In this document: in pieces, positions 7,518-13,140 of the stretch
Layout of the letters: the number at the start of each line of letters is the position of its first letter
Position numbering within the stretch: the stretch's first letter is position 1
From: UBA3774 sp045600025
GTDB lineage: Bacteria; Bacillota; Clostridia; Lachnospirales; Lachnospiraceae
NCBI GenBank assembly: GCA_045600025.1
Contig: JAZRXC010000026.1
Coordinates: 1-13,140 of the forward strand
DNA length: 13,140 nucleotides
Direction of reading: 5' to 3'
Notes under the pieces: model-generated
What the model was told of the DNA's origin: nothing
Seen by the model: the letters and a program-made list of their open reading frames with translations, nothing else
Databases searched by the model: none
Program-made: the position numbers and the translations under genes

Positions 7518-7697
7518 ATGAATAATAAATATAATTTTTGGAATGATGAATCCGGAGTCGGAGTAGTCGAAATAATTTTGATACTGGTTGTGCTTATCGC
7601 GCTGGTGCTTATTTTCAGAGAAGAACTCAAAGACCTTGTAGATAACATATTCACCAGTATTGATACTAACGCAGCCACCATATACGGAGGTTATTAA
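7518..7697 (+). CDS. flp: Flp-type IVb major pilin (Flp1-like prepilin)
   Basis: Seen: a 59-residue ORF with a strong AGGAGG ribosome binding site (7507-7512) 5 nt before the ATG. A short polar leader ends in DESG, followed by VGVVE and a continuous hydrophobic helix (EIILILVVLIALVLIF), then an acidic/amphipathic C terminus. The predicted cut is between G13 and V14, with the conserved glutamate at +5 (E18), leaving a mature pilin of 46 residues. Known: Flp pilins are polymerised by TadA/B/C into thin adhesive pili, and the Flp1-like form is common beside Tad genes in Bacillota. It sits between tadC and the DUF5702 gene. Only one Flp gene is seen, so this is probably the major subunit. Confidence 0.9.
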   Translation: MNNKYNFWNDESGVGVVEIILILVVLIALVLIFREELKDLVDNIFTSIDTNAATIYGGY

Positions 7698-7700
7698 TAA

Positions 7701-9140
7701 GTGAAACAGAATCCGCGCGGAGTCATAACAATTTTTTTAAGTCTTGTACTTCTGCCGATACTTGCACTCATTTTTACATCGCTGGAATCGGCGCGAAGCG
7801 AAGGATTGAAGCTGCGTGTAATGATGTGCGCGGATACTTCACTGCAATCGGCTTTTGCAATGTACGATGAACTTTTGTGGAATGAATACGGCTTACTGCT
7901 GTTTGCATCTATGGAAGAAGGCGAATTGTGTGACATAGTTTGTGACTATGCAGTAAAAAATTCCGGACAAAATACGGACGTAATCTCTTTCGGAAAGGAC
8001 TTATTTGCATACTCAGTGGAGGATGTATCTGCTTTAACACAAGCTCATATTACTGACGATAATGGAGAACTTTTTCGCAAATGTGTATGCGAGTATATGA
8101 GGGAAGCCGGTATCGCAGAAATGGCAAAAGATATTTTTTCCCGCCTGGAATTATCAGACGAAAAAGGATTGCTTGATGAAATCAGTGATTCGGATTTTTC
8201 ATTTGATGCGATAGAAGAAAAAATAGAACAGATTGAAGAGGATACAGATAATGCCAATCCGGATGAAAATAAAGAGGCTGCGGAAGTATCAATATGGCAA
8301 GAGGAGGCAGAAGAATACTATGATAATCTGCTCGATGAATTTGCCGACTGGGCAAAAAAAGGTTTACTTGCGCTAGTTATTGATGACACCGGCGATGTCT
8401 CAACCGAAAAATTAGATATGACAATGCTACCTTCTGATTTGCCAAATGAGGTTAAATCTGAAAAATCCGTTGAATATGAGACAGAAGCATTAGACAGCGT
8501 TTTGTTTAACGAATACATTATTCGAAAGGCTGACTGTTATACTTCGGAAAACAGAAGAGGACTTGAGATAGAGTATATTTTGAAAGGGTATGAAAGCGAT
8601 TGTGATAATCTTCTGGCGGTGGTAACCGAACTTGTCGGGCTCAGAATGGTTCCGAATACAACGTATTATTTAACAAGCGCGAGTGATATGGCTATAGCCG
8701 AAGCTATTGCAGCGGCAGCTTTTGGATGGACCATGCTTCCGGCGCTGGTAGAAGCCGTTAAAGTAATGATCATACTGATTTGGTCACTACGCGATGCAAT
8801 ATCCGAAGTGCGAACATTGCTGGCAGGCGGAACGGTACCGCTGCTTAAAGCATCACACGGTGAAAAACCCGGAGCCGGATTATCTTATGAAGATTATCTT
8901 AGGATACTGCTGCTTTTATCAAACAGAGAAAAAACAAGCTATCGTATGATGGACGTTATTCAAAGAAATATTCGTACTTGCGAGCCTGATTTTTATATGC
9001 AGAACTGCGTATACGCTGCGCAGATAAAACTGACAGCGAGTTCAAGAGCGTTATTTCCACTTTTACCTACTATGTTTAATCATGAGATTTCATGTAATTC
9101 CGGATTTTCGTACGGAGCAGTCACTGCTTATGTAAATTAG
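7701..9140 (+). CDS. DUF5702-type Tad-associated envelope protein
   Basis: Seen: 479 residues from GTG 7701, with GGAGG (7686-7690) inside the end of flp at 10 nt. An N-terminal signal-anchor (about 8-27, GVITIFLSLVLLPILALIFT) is followed by SLESARSEG. The long extracytoplasmic part is strongly acidic at 150-270. A hydrophobic stretch lies at about 329-363. Then comes GLSYEDYLRILLLL (393-406), which fits what I recall of the DUF5702 family found in Bacillota Tad loci. Function of the family is unknown. Placement between Flp and pseudopilin genes suggests it takes the place of TadG-like proteins, anchored in the membrane and reaching into the wall (inference). The N terminus looks like a TadE/Flp leader (RG before VITIF) but has Phe, not Glu, at +5, so it may not be processed. 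Several cysteines occur in the outer part. Confidence 0.75.
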   Translation: MKQNPRGVITIFLSLVLLPILALIFTSLESARSEGLKLRVMMCADTSLQSAFAMYDELLWNEYGLLLFASMEEGELCDIVCDYAVKNSGQNTDVISFGKDLFAYSVEDVSALTQAHITDDNGELFRKCVCEYMREAGIAEMAKDIFSRLELSDEKGLLDEISDSDFSFDAIEEKIEQIEEDTDNANPDENKEAAEVSIWQEEAEEYYDNLLDEFADWAKKGLLALVIDDTGDVSTEKLDMTMLPSDLPNEVKSEKSVEYETEALDSVLFNEYIIRKADCYTSENRRGLEIEYILKGYESDCDNLLAVVTELVGLRMVPNTTYYLTSASDMAIAEAIAAAAFGWTMLPALVEAVKVMIILIWSLRDAISEVRTLLAGGTVPLLKASHGEKPGAGLSYEDYLRILLLLSNREKTSYRMMDVIQRNIRTCEPDFYMQNCVYAAQIKLTASSRALFPLLPTMFNHEISCNSGFSYGAVTAYVN

Positions 9141-9153
9141 GAGGTGGATACGG

Positions 9154-10065
9154 ATGTCTCTTCGGGGAAGCGAAGCAAAAGAAGATAAATGTTTGAAAAT
9201 AAAAAATAAAAATCTATCTCTCCGGATTTCAAAGGATCTTTCTAATGCTATGAAAACCAGGACACCCTCACTGAGCCTTTCACGAAGAACCGCGGAGACA
9301 TCCGCATCTGCCCCCGGAATCATAACAGTTGAAGCAGCATTAGCGCTAAGCGCTTTCATTATATTCTTTGCGGGGTTTTTGAGTATATTCGGCGTTCTTG
9401 ACAACCAGATCAAGATCAGGTATTCCGCAGAACAAACCGCAGAAGAATTGGCACTTGCTGTACCGATTACGGAAACTTTCGGAGAGGATTTAAGCGGTAT
9501 AAAAGAACTACCGTTAAGTTATCTTGGCGGGTACGCTCTTTTACAAAATAATTTGCCTGCAGATGTCTCTGATGAGATTAACGGATTCGTGCTGCTTTCG
9601 GATTGTTTTACGGACGGAGACATTATTCTGGATATTGAATATGCGGATAAATACTTGTTTGTCCCCAAGGCATTTACTAATCAGTTGCTTCGGCAGCGGG
9701 TGGTACGGCATGCATGGACAGGGCGCAGCCTCACGCGTGAAGACAAAGAAAATGACGGTACAGATATCTATGTCTATATAACGGATAACGCTTCCGTGTA
9801 TCATACCACGAAGGCTTGCAGTCATCTTCATCTTTCTATAGAAAAGGTGTCATTTAGTGAATTACCTTTGCATCGCAATGCAAACGGTGGAAAGTATTAC
9901 GCATGTGAGCGGTGCTGCGGGGAAATTATACCGGATACAGTTTATATAACAAAAAACGGCGTGAGATATCACAGCGATATTAATTGCGGCGGATTAACAA
10001 GAAATATTAAACGGGTAAAGCTCTCAAGTATTCTGCTCCCGCCTTGTCAGAGGTGCGGAAAATGA
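9154..10065 (+). CDS. TadE-like pseudopilin with a duplicated C-terminal His/Cys motif
   Basis: Seen: 303 residues; AGGAGGTGG (9139-9147) sets the start at ATG 9154. A long basic, Ser/Thr-rich leader (1-55) ends in APG, followed by IITVEAALALSAFIIFFAGF. This is a class III (prepilin-type) signal with Glu at +5 (E60), so cleavage after G55 is expected. After an extracytoplasmic region, two tandem copies of one motif occur. Copy 1 (about 206-256) has H217-x4-C222 and C251-x2-C254. Copy 2 (about 263-303) has H273-x4-C278 and C298-x2-C301. Both start with VYIT and carry a YH pair. Known: similar 'YH...C...PC..C' modules end various secreted Bacillota proteins and resemble small Ada-like metal sites. 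Zinc binding here is inference. The stop overlaps the next start (ATGA). Confidence 0.8.
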   Translation: MSLRGSEAKEDKCLKIKNKNLSLRISKDLSNAMKTRTPSLSLSRRTAETSASAPGIITVEAALALSAFIIFFAGFLSIFGVLDNQIKIRYSAEQTAEELALAVPITETFGEDLSGIKELPLSYLGGYALLQNNLPADVSDEINGFVLLSDCFTDGDIILDIEYADKYLFVPKAFTNQLLRQRVVRHAWTGRSLTREDKENDGTDIYVYITDNASVYHTTKACSHLHLSIEKVSFSELPLHRNANGGKYYACERCCGEIIPDTVYITKNGVRYHSDINCGGLTRNIKRVKLSSILLPPCQRCGK

Positions 10066-10472
10066 TTGCGGCTATTTCGAGTATTTTGTACACAGCAGTA
10101 CTTTCACTATTTGATATTAAAAGCAAGAGACTTCCGCTTGTCCTGTGCATTGGCTTTTTATTAGATGGAATAGTATGCATGCTTATCGAAAAGGTTGAGA
10201 TAACAGCGCTGATCCCCGGTGCAGTTCTGTGCATTATTAGTTTTCTGAGCAGGGGAAGTCTCGGCATAGGAGATGGAATTGCTACGATAGCTGTCGGAAT
10301 GCATATCGGACTTGAAAAAACAATCTATGCAATTTGCCTCGGTTTTTTATTCAGCTCAATCTGCGGCGCTATTTTATTTGTGATAAAGAAAAACGGAAAA
10401 TATGAAATGCCGTTTATACCATTTATATGCGTAGGGCTTGTGGTTTCAATTATAGTAGGAGGAATAAGTTGA
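10062..10472 (+). CDS. Prepilin peptidase 2 (A24 family)
   Basis: Seen: 136 residues from ATG 10062, chosen because AGAGGTG (10050-10056) precedes it at 5 nt; a TTG 18 nt upstream is less likely. It is a polytopic membrane protein with both A24 catalytic aspartates: D18 in FDIKSKRLP and D71 in GIGD. A C-terminal MPFIPFICVG is also typical of the family. It differs clearly from peptidase 1 (2933-3319), so it is not a recent duplicate. Its place between two TadE-like genes suggests it processes pseudopilins, while peptidase 1 may process Flp; this is inference. ATGA overlap with the upstream gene, and its TGA overlaps the TTG start of the next. Confidence 0.85.
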   Translation: MIAAISSILYTAVLSLFDIKSKRLPLVLCIGFLLDGIVCMLIEKVEITALIPGAVLCIISFLSRGSLGIGDGIATIAVGMHIGLEKTIYAICLGFLFSSICGAILFVIKKNGKYEMPFIPFICVGLVVSIIVGGIS

Positions 10473-10855
10473 AGTTGAAAGGATCACTGACAATAGAAGC
10501 ATCTATAGTGATGATAACTGTTATCCTGTGCATTGCTTCAATTATTACATTTGCCATGGGACTGCGTGATGAGACGGTATCATCGGCAGATATAAGAATT
10601 GAAGCGGTAAAACAAAAGCCGGAACACAGTATGCTGTCTGAGCAGATTAAAACATCACAGCTTCTTTATGGAAGACGTATGATCGAGACAGAGCTTATCG
10701 GAGATACGGTTCATGCCAATCTTGATGGGAGTATGAAAGGAATATGGCCTATCGGTGCGATAAAGTATATGGAAACAATAAATGCTAATATATATAACCC
10801 ACCAAAGATATTGCGTCTTTTGAGTGCAGTTCAGGAATTATTAAGTTTGAGGTAA
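10469..10855 (+). CDS. Short TadE-like pseudopilin
   Basis: Seen: 128 residues from a TTG start at 10469. The start is fixed by AGGAGG (10457-10462) at 6 nt; a second TTG at 10475 is possible, and a longer reading lies inside the peptidase gene without support. The N terminus MKLKG, then SLTIEAS and a hydrophobic helix to about residue 30, is a very short class III leader with predicted cleavage after G5 and Glu at +5 (E10). The remaining roughly 95 residues are a small extracytoplasmic domain with no motif I recognise. Known: TadE/TadF-type pseudopilins are minor components needed for Flp pilus assembly. The TTG start would lower translation compared with its neighbours. Confidence 0.8.
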   Translation: MKLKGSLTIEASIVMITVILCIASIITFAMGLRDETVSSADIRIEAVKQKPEHSMLSEQIKTSQLLYGRRMIETELIGDTVHANLDGSMKGIWPIGAIKYMETINANIYNPPKILRLLSAVQELLSLR

Positions 10856-10858
10856 AAA

Positions 10859-11704
10859 ATGGATATAAGTGTAAATAATCAAACGGGAGAACTATCCCTA
10901 TATATTTCCGGTGAGGACGTGACGGATCAGTATATGGAAAGAATTCTGTCAGAAAATGTGATAGATGGTTTATTGCCGGTCAGAATTATTAATATGGATG
11001 GGGAGAGCGGTTTAAGTTATGATATTTCATCGAACGTTTCATTGGAGAAGCGTTTCGCAGGGCGTTTTATCGGTTATGACGAAATCAAAACGCTCATCTT
11101 AAGTTTGACGGATATGTCGGGGAGGCTGTTGGAGTTTCTTTTACCTAAAGAGGGGCTTTTGCTGAGTGCCAATACCATTTTTTACGATGAAAGTCGGCAG
11201 AAATACGAGTATTGTCTATATATTGCCAACAAAGACAGATACTGTTCCGGAGTAAAGGAGCTGGTTTCGTTTCTTCTCAGGCGTGTGGATCATCACGATG
11301 AACGTGCTCGTGAGGCAGTATACAAGATGTTTGATATTATCGGAAGAGATGCTTTTTCAGAGGCGGAGTTGCGAGCGGGTTTTCTCTCTGAAGAAGAGTC
11401 AGCAGACTATATTATTCCGGAGAAGATTCAGGACGAGCGGACACCACCGGAAGAAAAAGCCAATGATGAGGAATATTTCGCAGAGACTCCGCCGTCTTGG
11501 CTTTATGAGAATACAGGAGCAAAACAGATAAAGTTAAGACAAATAGCGGCATTTGCTATACCGATACTTGGCCTTGCATTTTTAATTATTCTTTTTGTTG
11601 CAGGGGCTTTTACGGCGTTACCGCTTTGGATGAAAATCGTATGTCCTACATTTGCGGAAGTTTCGCTGATATTAATCGGCGCCATAGTATATCCGGATAA
11701 ATAA
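10859..11704 (+). CDS. DUF6382-type protein with two C-terminal membrane segments
   Basis: Seen: 281 residues. Residues 1-175 form a soluble domain with NVIDGLLP (33-40), LSYDISSNVSLE (52-63) and LLEFLLPKEGLLLSANTIFY (90-109), which fits my memory of the DUF6382 family. A charged linker (about 176-225) leads to two membrane segments (about 229-250 and 260-278). Relatives often carry a C-terminal FHA phosphopeptide-binding domain; none is visible here. Its function is not known. As last gene of the Tad operon it may be a cytoplasmic, membrane-tethered regulator or assembly factor (inference). ATG 10859 lies 3 nt after the preceding stop, with GAGGT overlapping that gene's end. Family call moderately sure; role unknown. 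Confidence 0.65.
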   Translation: MDISVNNQTGELSLYISGEDVTDQYMERILSENVIDGLLPVRIINMDGESGLSYDISSNVSLEKRFAGRFIGYDEIKTLILSLTDMSGRLLEFLLPKEGLLLSANTIFYDESRQKYEYCLYIANKDRYCSGVKELVSFLLRRVDHHDERAREAVYKMFDIIGRDAFSEAELRAGFLSEEESADYIIPEKIQDERTPPEEKANDEEYFAETPPSWLYENTGAKQIKLRQIAAFAIPILGLAFLIILFVAGAFTALPLWMKIVCPTFAEVSLILIGAIVYPDK

Positions 11705-11742
11705 AGTCAGCATCACAGGCGATTTGTCACTTTATGTATTTA

Positions 11743-11771
11743 TTGCCGAGATAGTTGCCTTATGATATAAT
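11743..11771 (+). promoter_or_regulatory. Predicted strong promoter of the membrane-lipid genes
   Basis: Seen: TTGCCG (11743-11748), 17-nt spacer, consensus TATAAT (11766-11771), plus an extended -10 TG (11763-11764). Transcription would start near 11778, about 23 nt before the TTG start codon at 11801. The predicted start point falls inside the hairpin at 11771-11795, so transcripts from here would lack most of its first arm. Confidence 0.75.
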
Positions 11772-11802
11772 ACCCCCGTTGAGAAAACGGGGGTAACTTT
11801 TT
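11771..11802 (+). terminator. GC-rich hairpin with T-run, probable terminator of the Tad operon
   Basis: Seen: a 10-bp stem, TACCCCCGTT (11771-11780) with AACGGGGGTA (11786-11795), a 5-nt loop, then AC and TTTTT (11798-11802). This is a good Rho-independent terminator shape about 65 bp after the last tad gene. Its first arm abuts the TATAAT box, its second arm (GGGGG) serves as the ribosome binding site of the next gene, and its T-run runs into that gene's TTG start codon. Confidence 0.65.
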
Positions 11803-12892
11803 GAAGGAACACAAGTTACGTAAGACCTTGTTCCAGCTCTTTACGCTGGTCATTCTTATGTTCGTTACTTATTACCTCATAATGCTTGATCAAGATTTTG
11901 ATGATGTATGGCAGGTAATAATCAGTACCAATAAAGTATGCTTATTCGCCGGCATGGCCCTTATGGCCCTGTTCGTTTTTTGCAGTGGTTTTGCATGCAA
12001 AGTCCTTATGGAAGGCATGCAGCATAAGCTGACAATAGGCCAGTGCTTTAAGTACTCGTTTGTTGATTTCTATTTTAGTTCAATAACGCCTTCCAATACC
12101 GGTGGCCAGCCGATGGAACTTTTATATATGAAACATGACGGATATCCGGTTGTAGATTCGTCAGTAGTTCTTTTGGCGGTCACTGTTCTCGGAAGAGTGG
12201 CGCTTCTTACAGTCAGCGCGGTGATGTTTGCAATATCACTTCCTTTTGTGGCGAGTCGCGCGGTAGCTGTCCTCCCTTTTGCAATACTTGGATTTGCCGC
12301 AAATTTAATTCTTATACTGTTTCTGCTGATAGTGCTTTTTTCAAAAAAATTAACGCAGGTAATAGTGAATTTTACAGTAAAGCTTCTCGGCAAGCTGCAT
12401 TTTATAAAAGATCAAGAAGAGACAAAGCGTGAAGTGTCCAAGAAGCTTTCGCATTATCATGAGTGCTCAACATTCTTCTTTGAACATAAAAAACTGATAC
12501 TTAAGGCATTTGGGGTGCTATTGGTTCAACGCCTATCGCTGCTTTCCGTAACATATATGACATATAAAGCGTTAGGTCTGAATGAATATACATATTTCGA
12601 AATAACAGCGATTCAATGTTTACTAAATCTTTGTACCGACCTTATGCCGCTTCCGGGCGCTGTCGGAATCACCGAAACGGTATTCCTTATGCTATTTGCT
12701 CCGATATTTACCGAAGCGAAAGTAACGACAGCGGTTTTGCTTTCGCGAGGGATCAGTTTTTATCTGGTACTTATTGTATCAGCACTATTTATTTTCGGAT
12801 ATAAATTATATACTATTATTGAAGGCAATAAAAAGGGACAAAATATCGTATTTGGTGATACGGATGATGACCCCTTGGAGGAAGAACTATGA
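11801..12892 (+). CDS. Lysylphosphatidylglycerol synthase transmembrane-domain protein (UPF0104/YbhN-like)
   Basis: Seen: 363 residues with about eight hydrophobic segments. Family motifs are SSITPSNTGGQPMELLYM (93-110) and PLPGAVGITETVF (283-295). A short acidic tail ends the protein (DTDDDPLEEEL). Known: this domain (PF03706) forms the flippase part of MprF and also exists alone, as here, without the lysyl-transfer catalytic domain. It lies in the cytoplasmic membrane. It probably moves or handles phospholipids, but the substrate is unknown. I chose TTG 11801 because the following residues (MKEHKLRKTLFQLF) fit the family's N terminus and GGGGGT lies 6 nt upstream; the next in-frame ATG (11858) would cut into the first membrane segment. 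The gene overlaps the next by ATGA, so lipid synthesis and this protein are probably co-expressed. Confidence 0.82.
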   Translation: MKEHKLRKTLFQLFTLVILMFVTYYLIMLDQDFDDVWQVIISTNKVCLFAGMALMALFVFCSGFACKVLMEGMQHKLTIGQCFKYSFVDFYFSSITPSNTGGQPMELLYMKHDGYPVVDSSVVLLAVTVLGRVALLTVSAVMFAISLPFVASRAVAVLPFAILGFAANLILILFLLIVLFSKKLTQVIVNFTVKLLGKLHFIKDQEETKREVSKKLSHYHECSTFFFEHKKLILKAFGVLLVQRLSLLSVTYMTYKALGLNEYTYFEITAIQCLLNLCTDLMPLPGAVGITETVFLMLFAPIFTEAKVTTAVLLSRGISFYLVLIVSALFIFGYKLYTIIEGNKKGQNIVFGDTDDDPLEEEL

Positions 12893-13140
12893 TAGGCTTC
12901 TATAACTATACGGTAATACTTACATATCTTAGTCTGGCTTCTGCCATGGTAGGAATAACTTTTTCCGTACACGGAAATATACAGGCAGCGCTTATCTGTC
13001 TTTTTGTAAGCGGATTCTGTGATATGTTCGACGGCAGTGTTGCCAGAACAAAAAAGAACCGCACAGAAGATGAAAAGGCCTTTGGTATGAATATAGATTC
13101 GCTCTGCGATCTTGTAGCGTTCGGCGTTCAGCCGGCGATG
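12889..13140 (+). CDS. CDP-alcohol phosphatidyltransferase, phosphatidylserine synthase-like (partial, 5' end)
   Basis: Seen: the first 84 codons, cut by the window end. ATG 12889 has TTGGAGGAAG (12875-12884) in front and overlaps the preceding stop. The CDP-alcohol phosphatidyltransferase motif is present: DGSVAR, then G-x3-D-x3-D as GMNIDSLCD. Between the Arg and Gly there are 12 residues, where the classical motif has about 8. Known: the aspartates bind the metal and CDP-diacylglycerol in the membrane. The SLCDLVAFGVQPA context is typical of PssA, which makes phosphatidylserine from CDP-diacylglycerol and serine. Phosphatidylglycerophosphate synthase is less likely from these residues. The C-terminal part is outside the window, so substrate specificity stays open. 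Confidence 0.82.
   Translation, partial: MIGFYNYTVILTYLSLASAMVGITFSVHGNIQAALICLFVSGFCDMFDGSVARTKKNRTEDEKAFGMNIDSLCDLVAFGVQPAM

Noticed and set aside
7518..7697. Flp gene as a remnant or a non-coding gap between tadC and the DUF5702 gene.
   Set aside because: It has a strong ribosome binding site, an intact prepilin motif with Glu at +5 and a hydrophobic helix, so it is a real small gene.
9160..9180. CTTCGGGGAAGCGAAG, resembling a fragment of a repetitive extragenic element within the pseudopilin leader.
   Set aside because: It is a single short copy inside a coding frame, and no second copy was noticed in the window.
11701..11735. Inverted repeat ATAAAGT/ACTTTAT after the last tad gene.
   Set aside because: Seven AT-rich pairs with a 21-nt loop would be a weak stem, and the better terminator is at 11771-11802.

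Overview
The window looks like chromosomal DNA of a low-to-mid GC Gram-positive anaerobe, most likely a clostridium of the Lachnospiraceae type. This rests on three things: the ricT-trmN-rsmI gene order shared with Bacillota, strong AGGAGG ribosome binding sites with frequent ATGA overlaps and some TTG/GTG starts, and a Tad (type IVc) pilus locus with no secretin. The assignment is inferred from gene content; no database search was possible.

Region 1 (41-2739) is a housekeeping operon of three overlapping genes. It encodes RicT (PSP1 family), a TrmN6-type tRNA methyltransferase and RsmI, the 16S rRNA 2'-O-ribose methyltransferase. Region 2 (2740-2932) is a dense intergenic control region. It holds two GTGAC/GTCAC palindromes about 52.5 bp apart centre to centre, a good sigma-A-like promoter, and a long hairpin that overlaps the promoter.

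Region 3 (2933-11704) is a compact 11-gene Tad pilus operon, all on the plus strand. The order is: prepilin peptidase 1, TadZ, TadA/CpaF ATPase, TadB, TadC with an extracytoplasmic insert, a 59-residue Flp pilin, a DUF5702-type envelope protein, a TadE-like pseudopilin with a duplicated His/Cys motif, prepilin peptidase 2, a short TadE-like pseudopilin, and a DUF6382-type protein ending in two membrane segments. Adjacent genes overlap or lie a few bases apart, so one transcript from the 2813-2842 promoter is likely. The ATPase and the TadB/TadC platform would assemble Flp after a peptidase removes its leader. The pseudopilin-like and DUF proteins would form accessory, tip or envelope-spanning parts suited to a single-membrane cell.

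Region 4 (11705-13140) starts with a promoter nested in a terminator-like hairpin. It is followed by a two-gene membrane-lipid operon: a lysylphosphatidylglycerol-synthase-type transmembrane protein, and a CDP-alcohol phosphatidyltransferase resembling phosphatidylserine synthase that runs off the end of the window.

No tRNA, rRNA, CRISPR array, insertion sequence or phage gene was seen.
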